Position numbers and translations under genes: made by a program | Source of the DNA: Crotalaria pallida | Taxonomy: Eukaryota; Streptophyta; Magnoliopsida; Fabales; Fabaceae | Reading direction: 5' to 3' | DNA: 64,000 nt | Assembly: GCA_037953625.1 (NCBI GenBank) | Contig: CM075654.1 | Span: forward strand, 50,351,001-50,415,000 | Shown: piece by piece, positions 46,935 to 57,830 of the stretch | How positions within the stretch are numbered: the first letter of the stretch is position 1 | Layout: each line of letters opens with the position of its first letter | The notes under the pieces: model-generated | The model's database searches: none | Seen by the model: the letters and a program-made list of their open reading frames with translations, nothing else | What the model was told of the DNA's origin: nothing

Positions 46935-47627
46935 GTTTTCTTGCAAGACTTCTACTGGGAGTGGAAGAAGTAGAAGAAATGTAAATTTGAGTTACTTTTT
47001 TATTATATTTATGATTAAAAAACATAGAGCGGTTTAATGATTCACCATCAGGATTTCTAATTTTAATTGATCGATTTTCAGAATTTGGAATCATCAAGCA
47101 CTTTTGTGGGAAGGAGGTGGAAGAAGAAGCATATGAGACTCACAAGCCAAAAACCATTTAAGCTTAGAACCGAGGTAATTGCTCAAGATTAAATGATTAA
47201 TTGATTGATCTTTAAATTTGAACTTTTAATTTTCATTGACTTTTGATAGTAGCATATGTTATGAAATGCTAATGTAGCAAAGGGGGAAGTTGAAAGAGGA
47301 ATAATCTGTGAAGAAGATACAGAAGATGTTGACAGAAGAAGAGAGGCAGATGATTCCTATAGCACAAGGTCTTCCATTGATAACAGATGAACTAATGGTA
47401 AGGTCATTTTGTTTTGGTAGTCTTTTGCTTGAATTCTGTATAACTCTAACTTTGGATATGGAAAGCACACAAGTTCACCGATTCAGTGACATATTTGATT
47501 CCATGTTTTGTAACTTATTTCCATTATGTCAGTGCTTGCTAAAACTTCGAGTTAAGGAAATTACAAGGTATATAGACCTTACGCTTCATAGTGACGTGCA
47601 AGCAAATGTATCGCGCTGACTTTGACG
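46935..47627 (+). pseudogene. TPX2-like C-terminal pseudogene fragment with introns retained
   Basis: TPX2 is a spindle-assembly, microtubule-binding protein that activates Aurora kinase. Exons recognised: 47082-47174 (ends QKPFKLRTE), 47278-47397 (TEEERQMIPIAQGLPLITDEL), and 47533-about 47627 (VKEITR, then LHSDVQA, then after a +1 shift RADFD). In that order these match the conserved TPX2 block 'PF..RTEQRG - EE..RIPIAQGLPWTTDEP - VKE.TRP.DL.LHSDVRA..RA.FDHQV'. Boundaries follow GT-AG and phases agree. An earlier exon-like piece ends at a donor near 46980. Lesions: a TAA in the second exon (47302), a frameshift near 47610, and substitutions at invariant sites. Homology stops at about 47627. 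Retained introns mean duplication at DNA level, not retroposition. Confidence 0.75.
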
Positions 47628-48240
47628 CGCCATGCCGCTACCAACTCATTTACCCGCCACTGCAAGGGCCACCACTTCTTTGTCAGACCTATTGGTTAGA
47701 GGTGGCTATCACCACCCACACCATTGTGATCCTTGTATTCCGGCGAGTCAAACAACACACAATAGAGCTCTCACCATCGCCACACTGGCAATCGTCCACC
47801 GCCGTCGAAATTTACTTTCATTTTTTCTGATATTTTCTCATATTTCCTTCTCTTTTCTCTAGTTTGGTGAACACATATCTTGTGCTTCCCACTAACCATC
47901 GCCGCTGAATCATCCATATGAAAGTCAAGACTCTTTTCGTGTACCTTTACCCCTTCTCCAGCTATTGCTACTACAAAGTTAATGGGCACTTCTAATTACG
48001 TTTCATGGTCCAAGGTTGTTTAAAAGTGGTGCAAAGCTCAAGGTCTTAGTGACCATTTGACCATTAAGTTGGAAGATGTGAAGAATGAGAAGGATAATTG
48101 GGAAAAAGCTCAAGGTCCTTCCTCTCTTATTTCATACCTCTATGTTATAAACAAACGTGACATATTTATATCCAATAAACTTTTATTGTCAAAAGTTTTT
48201 GGAATTGAAAAAATTATCTCTTTGAAACAAGTTTCACTAT
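47628..48240 (+). pseudogene. Unassigned sequence with a possible Copia gag N-terminal relic
   Basis: 47628-47960 codes nothing recognisable. At 47975-48110 the translation SNYVSWSKVV, then a stop, then KWCKAQGLSDHLT, resembles the conserved start of plant Copia gag proteins (NY..W...V..WL...GL..HL). It contains at least one stop and nothing else of the element is identifiable nearby. Weak call. Confidence 0.3.
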
Positions 48241-48555
48241 GATCATACAAAGAACTTGCACATCTTTTTCAAAGAGCTGAAACTCAGCAAAAATCTCTAC
48301 TCATCTGTTGCTACATACTTTCATACAAGGTTTTTTTTTTTTTTTTTTTTGTAGAAAACCGAAAGTTTTATCGCACTTTTAACTCATACATGTTCATACA
48401 AAGCAAAAGACATCGAAAGCTAAGCCTAATAATCTAGCCACTCTTTGAGTGTAAACCATTGAAATAACATAGTATATTTTCTGTGTTTTTAAAACACCGA
48501 AACTACTTTTATTTATCTATCCGTTAGAGCCTACAGAGGTTATTTGAGTAATGAG
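48241..48555. other. Intergenic with a poly(T) tract
   Basis: T-run of about 22 at 48330-48350. No gene seen. Confidence 0.5.
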
Positions 48556-48842
48556 TACTCCCTCCGGCTCGAATTATAAGCAACAAAAAACATTTTATTC
48601 TTGGTTTAAAATATAAGCAAAACTAACTAACTTTGTTAAATTTTGTTTCCTTCCCAATGCCACTTTCCTAAAACATCTCTAGAAAATTGTAATCTTAATT
48701 AATTTTTGTTTCATTCCCAATACTACTTTCCAAAAATACCTCTATTTTTTATAAATTTGAGAAAATTAAATACAATCAACTAACCTCCTTAATAAGCGTA
48801 AAAGTGGGTTAGAATTGCTTATAATTCGAGCCGGAGGGTGTA
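48556..48842. mobile_element. Stowaway MITE
   Basis: Body 48558-48840 (283 bp). Termini CTCCCTCCGGCTCGAATTAT and its complement (ATAATTCGAGCCGGAGGG) are the Stowaway consensus, extending inward as AAGCAA/TTGCTT. TA duplication at 48556-48557 and 48841-48842. AT-rich noncoding interior. Confidence 0.85.
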
Positions 48843-49585
48843 TTAAGAGTTTGAGCCAATAGTGGCTAGGTGCGCAAACAATACTAAATGTTGAGGCAGA
48901 TGTGGTTAGATGTGCAAAGAAAACTGTATATTTCTAATCATAATGGAAATCTTAGCCAAGGACTACTAACTGGACGTAGCTCTTGCGATTTTCTTTTATC
49001 TTATATCTTTATTTTCACATAGTTATTATCTTAAAACCGTGTAACTAGTAGGGGTCATCTGCCTGATATACTAGATATGTATCCAGTATGAAACATTAAT
49101 GTACGATAATATGATATGTTTGCCACAACTTGTATTATTTTAATTAAATGAAAAAGTTCTTAAACACAATTCGATCTCGCTTCTTGTGTTTAGTGACATT
49201 TCCAAAAAAAAAAAACAATAACGACTCAATAGTGTTCAAGAAGCAAAGCAATTACATTATATTGATTATAAATAGGGATTTTTTTTTTATTTCTTCCAAT
49301 CATCTCGCCGTACCATCCACAGTCCACACTGATGAGTCCATGGTTTTTCTGTGACTCACTTTTGGTTTTGTTCCACTAACACTTTTTATTTTCCACTTGG
49401 AAAGATGAGCCCAAATCTATTTGATGTCGCATCTATTAGTGGTCTTTGACCTGACGATAAAGTGTTAAATATTAACAACAAATTAAAAAACTTCATCAAC
49501 ATTGATGATGGGTCTTGGGTTTATAATCTTGTATCATTGTATAAGGTGAACACCTACATTGCACAAAGAAGGATCCATTTATTAA
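48843..49585. other. AT-rich DNA left of the MULE
   Basis: No gene supported. The last bases (TTTATTAA, 49578-49585) resemble the right flank of the MULE (TTTATTGA). Confidence 0.45.
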
Positions 49586-49980
49586 GGGTTTTCATTTTGC
49601 CACCCCATGTTCTATGGTTGTCACCCCAAATATTAAAAAAATACCAATCATGCCCTTTTAAAAAAAACAAAATTTAACACGGGTCGTAAGGGGTACTACG
49701 ACCACCAGGTCGTAACACCCCCTTACGACCCTTTTAAAAACAAAATTTTTAACAAAGTCGTAAGCAGGTGTCACGACCTGCTGGTCGTAGCACCTGGTTA
49801 CGACTACGTATTTTTAAAAAGTCGTAAGCAGGTGCTATGACCAGCAGGCCGTGACACCTGCTTACGACCCGTATTAAAATTGTGTTTTTAAAAGGGTCGT
49901 AAGGGGGTGTTACGACCTTGTGGTCGTAGTGCCCCCTTCCGACCCGTGTTAAATTTTGCTTTTTTTTCTTATATAAGCCC
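49586..49980. repeat. Left terminal inverted repeat of the MULE, with internal hairpins
   Basis: After the terminal 90 bp come several short palindromes built on GTCGTAAGCAGGTG, CACCTGCTTACGAC and GGTCGTAAGGGGG, for example 49756-49804 and 49819-49868, each able to form its own stem-loop. Confidence 0.8.
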
Positions 49981-50738
49981 GTTGATACCTGAAATTGATA
50001 CCTAAAATTGTTTTTAACAAATCTTATACTTCATCATACAAAAACGTTGGTTTTAATTGCGGCTGTTGAATCTGAATTCCAAGGTAATTTTCAAATTTCA
50101 TTCATAGAGTTTAGTTAGGATTAACGTTTTCAATAATTTAATGTATCCTAATTGATGAATTATCAGGGTTGTTTGTTTTTTTATTTTAAAAAAAAAAATT
50201 TGTAAAATTTTTATCAGGTCGTAACCCAGTGTTATGACCAGTGTTTTATGTTGAAGTCGTAACACTGGCTTACGACCCGTGTTTTTTTTAGGGTCATAAC
50301 CATGTGTTACGACTTGTTTTTTTTTTTTGTTTTTTTTAAATTTTTTTTTATAATCCCTTTTATTATTATTATTATTATTATTATTAATTTTTGTTTATTT
50401 TAAATATCTAATATAACATTTTTTATTAAAATCCTAATAATTGCATTTTTATTCTAATTTTATAATATAACTTCTTTTTATTCTAAAGTTCTAATATATA
50501 ATTTTTTTATGCTAAATTTATAATACAACCTTTTATGTTAATTTTAAATTTCTATAACACTTTTTTTTAATTCTTTATTTTAAATTCCTAATGTAACATT
50601 GTTTTTTTATTTTAAATTCATAATGAAACACTGTTTTTTTATATTTTTTATTTTAAATTCCTTTTAACATGTTATTTTTAATTTTTTTATTTTAAATCCT
50701 AATATAACTTTTTTTTTCATTTAACAATATTATTGCAG

Positions 50739-52524
50739 ACTATAGTGATGACTTTCCACATAATAAGATTTTTGCAAGTAGAGACGAATTGATCTGTTGG
50801 GTTCAAGCTATTGGAAAAGAACAAAAACATGTGATCGTTATATTTCGGTCAGACACAGGCGGAGGGACGTATAAGAGAAGACCTAGGGTGTTTTTGGCTT
50901 GCGAAAGAAATGGAAAATATAGGAAAAGAACAAAAGGTGAGGTAATGTGTGTATCCAGTACTCGCAAGTCTGAATGCCCTTTCAGGATTAATGCTTGGGA
51001 TCTTGGTAATGGAAAAGGTTGGATGCTTATGGTCAAATGTGGCGTCCATAATCACAAACCATGTGAAAGCTTGGAGGGTCATTATGGTAGGCCAACCAAA
51101 GAGGAAAAGGAGTTAATCGATAACTTGACAAAGGCAGGGGTCAAACCGAAGGAAACTCTCATTAGTTTGAAAGAACGAAACAAGAACAACACTACTACTT
51201 TGAGTCAAGTGTACAATCAGCGTCAACGATTTAGAAAAAGTATCAGACATCCCAGGACCCAGATGCAGCATTTATTACACAGATTGACTTCTTCTGGATA
51301 TGTGACAAATTATGTAAAAGACGAAGAAAGTGATGTGGTCAAGGCCATTTTTTGGGCACATCCAAGTGGAATAACATTATTACATTCGTTCGGTATTGTT
51401 CTTGTTATGGATAGTACCTACAAAACAAATAGATACAGATATCCGCTTCTTGAGATCGTAGGTCAAACATCGACAGAGAAGACGTTCCATGTTGCCTTTT
51501 GTTATATGGAGGCTGAAAAGGCTTCCTACTTCACATGGGCTCTAGAGCAGCTTCGCAACTTGATTGAAAGTGATGATGCCATGCCTCAGATCATAATGAC
51601 TGATAAAGAAGATGCTCTGATTTTGGCAGTCAGGAAGGTATTTCCAACCTCTACTCACTTGTTATGTAAGTTTCACATCTCAAAGAACGTGCAGTTTAGA
51701 GTGAAGCAGAAGGTTTGTGAGACAAAAGATGAGACACCTATAATGGACGCTTGGAAAGCAGTCGTAGAATCTCGAGACTTGCAAGAGTATACAGATTATT
51801 TGAAAAAATTTAAGGATTTGTGCGGAATAATAATTTATGACTATGTGGAACGTACTTACCTGCGACACAACAAGGAGAAATTTGTGGGTGTTTGGGTAAA
51901 CCAATTGATGCATTTTGGTAATACCACAACTAATAGGTGTGTTAAAAAAACTCAAACATTTTTTTTATGTATATTTTAGTGATGTGTTTTTACTTATTGA
52001 GTTTTAAAATAATTGTGATAAACTTATTGTATATGTTTATTTTTTGTTTTATCAGGGTTGAGAGCGCCCATGCCACATTCAAGAGATTATTGAGAGATAG
52101 TCAGGGGGATATGTGCACCAGCTTTGAGGCAATGGAGAACATGCTGGTATGTCAACATAAGGATATTAAAGATTCTTTTGAAAGTAGTATCATCAAGGTA
52201 GATCATCGTGTAAATAATGATTTCTACAAGGAGTTGCGTCACTTTGTCTCTCGCAATGCGTTAATACGTATTTGGGAGATCATGGAAAGTCTTCGCCAAA
52301 CAAAAGGGGTAAGCTTATGTTGTGATTGCAGAATCAGAAAAACTCACGGTCTACCATGCGAATGTGAACTTGCAAAATATTATAAAGAGGAAGTACCCAT
52401 CCCTTTGGATGCAGTTCACGATTATTGGCGACGCTTGTCTTTTAATGAAAAAATAAAGACCTCTTTTTCACCAACAGATTTTGATCCAAAACCATACGTG
52501 GATGAGATATATCGTCAAGTATAA
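50739..52524 (+). pseudogene. Mutator-like (MuDR/FAR1-type) transposase, C-terminus cut by a stop
   Basis: Exon 50739-51936 starts after TATTGCAG. It has FASRDELICWV (MuDR N-terminal motif), then a WRKY/FAR1-like zinc region (VFLACERNG...CPFRINAW...CGVHNHKPC), then the MULE catalytic domain: VLVMDSTYKTNRYRYPLLEIVG (first Asp), IIMTDKEDAL (second Asp), HLLCKFHISKN. A 119-bp GT-AG intron (51937-52055) splits TTNR|VESAHATFKRLL, a signature that confirms the join. Exon 2 has a SWIM-like finger CDCRIRKTHGLPCEC, with the last His apparently replaced by Cys. A TAA at 52522-52524 ends the frame, but the same frame continues in family-like sequence (KKRYFQRLHEFVYP, KVKTKGGVKG) to about 52680, so the stop is probably a mutation. 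Upstream codons and ATG are unresolved. Confidence 0.85.
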
Positions 52525-53083
52525 GAATTAGATGATAAGGGTGTGCTTGAAAAGAAAAGATATTTTCAAAGGTTACATGAGTTTGTGTATCCAACAACAA
52601 CTTCAATGAAGCCCCCTAAGTATAAAGTGAAGACAAAAGGCGGTGTGAAGGGTAGTAGGAAGGAGTCCTTGCATGGGAATCTCATTTTCAAGAACGTCTT
52701 CAAATGTTCAAACCATTTTTGCCTGAGCCTCACATTGAAGAAGATGAGCCTATTAATCTAGACGAAGACGAAGAACACAAAGATCTAGACGAAGACGAAA
52801 AACACAAAGATCATAAGAAGAATAAGAAGAATTGAAGATGATCAATACTCCCTTACTATTTTTTTTTCTCAGTTACTCTTTTTTATTTTTTTAATCCCTT
52901 ACTCTATTTTAAATAATTTCCCTTAATAAATATGTTTTGCAATTTTTACCAAAATAATGATAATGGATTTTATCATAAAAATAAATGAAACGCATTTTAA
53001 AAATAATAGTCACATCCATACACAAACTAATTAAGATTTCCAAGATAACATTAAAATATCCAAAACTAAAAACTAAATCAATC

Positions 53084-54311
53084 CTATTGGCGTCTTGCAC
53101 GACGTGACCGTCCACCCCTCTGGCTTGATTCTGCACCATCATGAGTCGATCCACCACCTCTGCGCCCTCTCCCACGTACCCTTAAGCCCTGAACATCACG
53201 CATGGCAGGGGTGCTAGCATACAATCTGATGTCATGATGTGCATCAGGGATGTATGCCTGATCCTGGTCTGCTATATCAACAAGTTGCATAATACGACGC
53301 TCTCGATATTAATTCAATCTGCACACGAAAATAATTACAAATTATTACTAAAAAATAAATAGAAATTATTAAAAATATAAATTAAAATTATTAAATAACT
53401 TACATTAACAACTTGAAGATCATGATCCACCCTGGTCGATGTAGGATAAAGATAAGGGTGAGAGTAAGTGTGCACCCAGTCCAGATAATCCTCAGCGCAC
53501 TCCTCGGGAAAGGTAGCAGGAATTCCACCAACCACATGAACGCCCCACTCAGCCCATCGCTCCTGAATCGCCTCAAACGAAGGATACTCGTGTGGTGGAG
53601 GTGGAATATGCTGGATATAGCCAAATTGCCGCAGCACTCGCACTCCTCAGGCTTCGACGGTTTATCCCAAGGGATGAGATAGCCCGTCACAGGAATGTGG
53701 AGCAGGGACGAAACGTCGTCCAGTGTCACCGTGATCTCGCCACAGGGTAGATGGAAGGTGCACGTGTCTTCATAAAACCGCTCCACAAACGAGCTCAGTA
53801 TGCGCCTATCCGTCATCGCATATGACGAATCGATCAGAGGCGCAAGCCCAGAACCTAGAACAAGTGTACGAACTTCTTCCGGTAACTGAGCTAATGGCCT
53901 CAACCCAAATATCCGGTTAAGAAACCGGTTCATAGGACCAGGATCCTGCAAATAGGAGATAATAATTAGTTATGCAATTTAATTTAAAAAAAAATTACAA
54001 AGGCTATTACATTTAACTTAAATATTACTTACATTGCCCTTCCATATCTCCTTGGCCCTGTGGCCGCTATAAGTAGTCAAAAGCGTCTCGTTTTGAGGAT
54101 CGTCGATGTCTTCGTCTAACTCCGCTGCATCGACAACTGGATCGTTGTCCCCCACATTTAAATATGTGGCTGCTGCCGCCTCTGCCTCTCCAGCCTCTGC
54201 TGCCGCTGCTCGTGCTGCAGCACGTTCATCCATAAGACGCTTCTTCCGATTCGATGCAGTGGTACGGTTTCTCGCACGAGGACGGGGATGAGAGTCATCG
54301 TGGGATGTCAT
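53084..54311 (-). pseudogene. Plant mobile domain (PMD, aminotransferase-like) protein of the MULE, internally deleted
   Basis: Coding exons read leftwards. 54311-54033: ATG, Arg-rich basic start, Ala-rich stretch, acidic region, ends KEIWKGN at GTAAGT. 53945-53404: DPGPMNRFLNRIFGLRPL, then SSFVERFYEDTCTFHLPCGEITVTLDDVSSLLHIPVTG, the PMD core. 53303-53084: DIADQDQ, then an RGRGRRGGG tail ending RRARRQ. In exon 2 the core breaks after LIPWDKPS and, in another frame, jumps to VLRQFGYIQHIPPP, so much of the domain's C-terminal half is deleted. Exon 3 holds an in-frame TAA before RERRIMQLVD. A leader exon probably lies at 55905-56100. PMDs are known in MULEs and in host silencing proteins such as MAIL1. 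Confidence 0.75.
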
Positions 54312-54344
54312 CTGAAAAGAAAAATGATCAATGAAGAAAGACAA

Positions 54345-55904
54345 ATAAATACTTAATCAGAAAACATTCAGTAATAAAAATGACTTAAAAAATAAAAAAA
54401 AATATATTCAATATATTCTTTTTTACCTGGGTTTAGGCCCCATTGACTTAAAAAATAAAAAAAATAAAAACATGAATAAATGAGAATATATACATAGAGT
54501 GACAAATAACAAACAATTCATTGTCACCACATGTAAAACAACAATTCAAATAAGATCAACACTAAGCACAACCCCAATGCAAATGCAATAAAAACTACAC
54601 AAGAAATATTACAACAATGCAGACTAGAAACATAGCTCATTCATAGTTCAACTGGTTCAAGTGATTGATTCTATCTACCTAATCAATGGGGTGCATCATC
54701 ATCATCTATGTCTTAGCTTATGCAACATGATACAATGCCTTATTAGCAGTCTTATTCTGCTAATCAGAGACCTCAGTCACAGCCTTTGCTTACTTATCCT
54801 TAGGAAATTATATTTCAGTCATCTGGAAACTATATTTGCAGAATTAATGAAGAAATCTTTTAAGTCTTGTTTCATATGTTCGGTGCTTGCTTTATAGATT
54901 CAAGTATAAATTGTTATCACAATGATGCTTGTTGGGTTCGATATTATGCAATAAATCTAGTATTGGGAATAATAGTATCCCAAAAAATGGTTCAATGCCT
55001 CTTGCAAATACAAATTAAAATTTATTCCTTCATGAATACAGATATCGACATGCTTAGTCCAATCATGCAAACAATTGCAATTCACATCATTAGTGTTAAT
55101 TTTTTTCCTGTTTCCTACCTAAACCTTCGAACCCAACTTTGTATCAGGGTAGTACCATCCTTTGTCACCTGTTCTGTCTTGCTTTTTTTTGGTCGAAGGT
55201 AAATTACCACTTGCAAAAATATGAAAAATATCACTCCCCTACTAGTATCAGCACGTTCATCCCCTGGTAGTATCACTCCCCTTTTTTATTTTATTTAATT
55301 TTTTCACTTGCTTTGTAATCATTGAATTGATAATCTACTATTGTTATTCTAATGCAAAAGTGTTTGATCAATTTATATAAGAAGACAATAACTTACACAA
55401 TTAAACAAGTTCTCTAACCAAATAAGTAAAATTAAGGGAGGATGCATATATAAATCTAATTGAGGATGCCTGTAGTTAACTGTTAAGAGCATTAGTATTT
55501 TTCACACTGTTTAGGGACAGATCATTACTTCTCAAATGATTTTCAAGACTAGTAGCAGGTTAAAAGCCTAAAGCAAATTCCCATCCATTATATCAGCCAA
55601 TTGGATCTACATTAGGTGTTTAGATGTCAAACTATTGACAAGAGGGACCAGATTTTTTAAGAAAGGATAGATACCAATAAAGGATCCTATTCTTTATTTT
55701 TTATTTTCTTATAGAAAACACTGTAAACCAAAAAAAAAAAAGGAAAACACTGGAGAAGATTGTGGACTACGTATGCCAAATGCAATAAAAAAAATCACAA
55801 ACGACTATGCAATGGAACATGTTACTTAACTAAATCAAGTACTCTTAATATACAGTTAAACTCGTAAATCTGAGTTATAATATTGGGGAAGAAAAAAATT
55901 ACCT
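54345..55904. other. Interior of the MULE, probably the 5' intron of the PMD gene
   Basis: AT-rich with no domain recognised. The minus-strand leader donor at 55905 (TCCTAG|GTAATT) and the acceptor TTTTCAG just before the ATG at 54311 suggest one long intron. The open frames at 54661-55202 have no recognisable motif; inserted foreign sequence here cannot be excluded. Confidence 0.4.
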
Positions 55905-56100
55905 AGGAGAAGACACGAATAAGACGCGAGTGAGAAGAATGGAGCAGCGATCGAAGAACGGAGAAGCGCCGGTGAGATGGACGGAGAAGCGCCGGTGAGA
56001 TGGACGGAGAAGCGAATCTCGAGTGAGAAGACGAGGGAGGAGAGGGAGAAGACGAGAGAGGAGAGGGAAAACGTAGTGGCTGTGTGACGTTCTGAGGAAA
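55905..56100 (-). repeat. Probable leader exon of the PMD gene with short tandem repeats
   Basis: GAGAAGCGCCGGTGAGATGGACG occurs twice head-to-tail in 55961-56007, followed by GAGAAGACGAG-type repeats. CT-rich on the minus strand, as in a plant leader. It ends at a good minus-strand donor. Confidence 0.5.
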
Positions 56101-56437
56101 ATGAGGAGTTAAACGTGAAATATAAACGGGTCGTAATGGCACCTCATTACGACTTTTTAAAAAAGTGTTGTCAGACATGTCGTAAGCAGGTGTCACGACC
56201 TGCTGGTCGTAGCACCTGCTTACGACTTTTTAAAAATAGGTAGTCGTAAGCAGGTGCTACGACCAGCAGGTCGTGACACCTGCTTACGACTTTGTTAAAA
56301 ATTTTGTTTTTAAAAGAGGTCGTAGTGCCCCCTTACGACCCGTGTTAAATTTTGTTTTTTTTAAAAGGGCATGATTGGTATTTTTTTTAATATTTGGGGT
56401 GGCAACCATAGAACATGGGGTGGCAAAATGAAAACCC
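56101..56437. repeat. Right terminal inverted repeat of the MULE, with internal hairpins
   Basis: Complementary to 49586-49900. Contains the two 46-48-bp palindromic blocks GTCGTAAGCAGGTG...CACCTGCTTACGAC (56171-56226 and 56239-56290). Confidence 0.8.
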
Positions 56438-56520
56438 TTTATTGATGTTTAGCATGTTTATTTTTAACCTATTGGCCTTGTGCACGTGTTTTGGCCCAAA
56501 AATTTGAAACTTACCAAAAC

Positions 56521-56940
56521 CTTTTGAGTTTTGAATTTTGGCCCCATTTCACTTTTTCTTGGACAAAAATGTCCTTCAGCGTGTTATTTCTTCCATCTAT
56601 ATAGAGACGGAAACGTATCTCCGTCCATACGCAAACGGAATTTTTCTGTTTAATGATCAACGGAATTTTTCGTATAAACAGAAACGGATTTTTTCCGTAT
56701 ATGTAAAAACCGAAAAATTCCGTTTTTACATATACGGAAAAATTCCGTTTCTATTTATACGGAAAAATTCCGTTGATCATTAAATGGAAAAATTCCGTTT
56801 GCGCATGGACGGAGATACGTTTCCGTCTCTGTATAGACGGAAGAAATAACACGCTGAAGGACATTTTTGTCCAAGAAAAAGTGAAATGGGGGCCAAAATC
56901 TCAACTATGGGTGCCAAAATTCAAAACTCGAACCTTTTTG
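56521..56940. mobile_element. Palindromic foldback element built from CGGAATTTTTCCG-type units
   Basis: Two near-perfect inverted arms of about 160 bp (from TTTTGAATTTTGGCCCC at about 56529 to the complementary GGGGGCCAAAAT at about 56890) meet near 56725. The outer edges extend with a short insertion on the right arm. Within the arms the words ACGGAATTTTT and AAAAATTCCGT recur every 25-35 bp. Noncoding despite open frames. No convincing duplication, so the boundaries are approximate. Confidence 0.7.
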
Positions 56941-57597
56941 AAATTGACCATTATATTGCGCCAAGGAACCGGCCTTGTAGCCTTGGGCCATCTATTGTTA
57001 GCCAACATTTATACTCATATGAGTGAGCTTGTCGACCTTATGCGAAGTGATTATCAATGGTCAAATTAGGAAGCCCCAACTTAGTTCTTTAAATTATGCT
57101 TAAACAAATGGTTGGTTACCTATTTGTATTTCAAGATAATCTCAGAAGACAAATTTGGTGTTCCACTGATAATTAAATCTTGGTTCTCCCTTGAAGCCGT
57201 AGTGCGTCTCTACTGTTATGCCAACACCATTATTCGTACTGATGATGTTATATCTAAACGCACCCCTTATTAAATCCTAGCACTATTTTTATACTAAACA
57301 TGTTCCATAAAAAAAAAAAAAAAATACAACTCCTTGATTACCTAAGTGACTCCATTATTTATTTATTTATTTTTATCATGTATCCTTCCATCTTATTATC
57401 TCGATAGAAGACAAATACCAAAGGGCATAATCAAATTTGCCCTCTCAACTAATATTTTATTATTATCATTATTATTTTTCATCATTGATCAAGTTTTTCT
57501 TGTCTCCTATTCCCATAGCTGCAATGCTGCATCTAGCACTTTGTCAATGTCAATAATACCCTTATAATGGGTAGGGTTCCCAGCTCATAAGCATTAT
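56941..57597. other. Intergenic; possible plant-mobile-domain relic at 56950-57070
   Basis: Translation LRQGTGLVALGHLLLANIYTHMSELVDLM near 56950-57060 resembles the 'LA.G..ALGP.LLASIYR.LS.L' segment of plant mobile domains. It is short and isolated. Downstream to 57597 nothing is recognised. Confidence 0.25.
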
Positions 57598-57830
57598 GGC
57601 CCATGGGCTCAAGAAAAAAGACTGAACCATTGACCCAAACCCGGAAATGCCCCACTCAATGCTCGGATCATAAAAACCCGACCCGTTTTCGGTTGTCAAA
57701 GCATAAATACACTCTTCTCTTTAAACGAAGGTTTCAAAAACTGCGCTACACAGAGAAAGGAACTTAGGGTTTTCATTCTTCATACACCCATTAATCTTCG
57801 GCGTAAAACAATCTCATTCGGAAAACGACA
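57598..57830 (+). promoter_or_regulatory. Core promoter and 5' UTR of the small-protein gene
   Basis: GGCCCATGGGCTC (57598-57610) contains overlapping TGGGCC/TGGGCT Site II elements bound by TCP factors. A TATA-like CATAAATAC lies at 57702-57710. A telo-box (TTAGGGTTT, 57764-57772) lies in the predicted leader. Site II plus telo-box is typical of plant genes for translation, ribosome or mitochondrial functions. Start of transcription is inferred at about 57735. Confidence 0.55.

Larger units (their letters stand above)
49586..56437. mobile_element. MULE (Mutator-like DNA transposon), 6.85 kb, two-gene type
   Basis: Ends GGGTTTTCATTTTGCC (49586) and its complement (to 56437). The inverted repeats stay alignable for about 300 bp, with small indels. 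The flanks TTTATTAA and TTTATTGA match at 7 of 8, an imperfect duplication. The interior encodes a Mutator transposase on the plus strand and a plant-mobile-domain protein on the minus strand, converging near 52.8-53.1 kb. Each gene seems to have a noncoding or short leader exon just inside its terminal repeat (donors at about 50081 plus and 55905 minus). Stops in both proteins argue that it is no longer autonomous. Confidence 0.85.

Noticed and set aside
49680..49930. CRISPR-like alternation of palindromic repeats
   Set aside because: Repeats are part of inverted MULE termini, vary in sequence, lack uniform spacers, and the DNA is plant nuclear.
54867..55202. Open frame of 111 residues inside the MULE
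   Set aside because: No motif, AT-rich composition, and it lies in the inferred long intron of the PMD gene.
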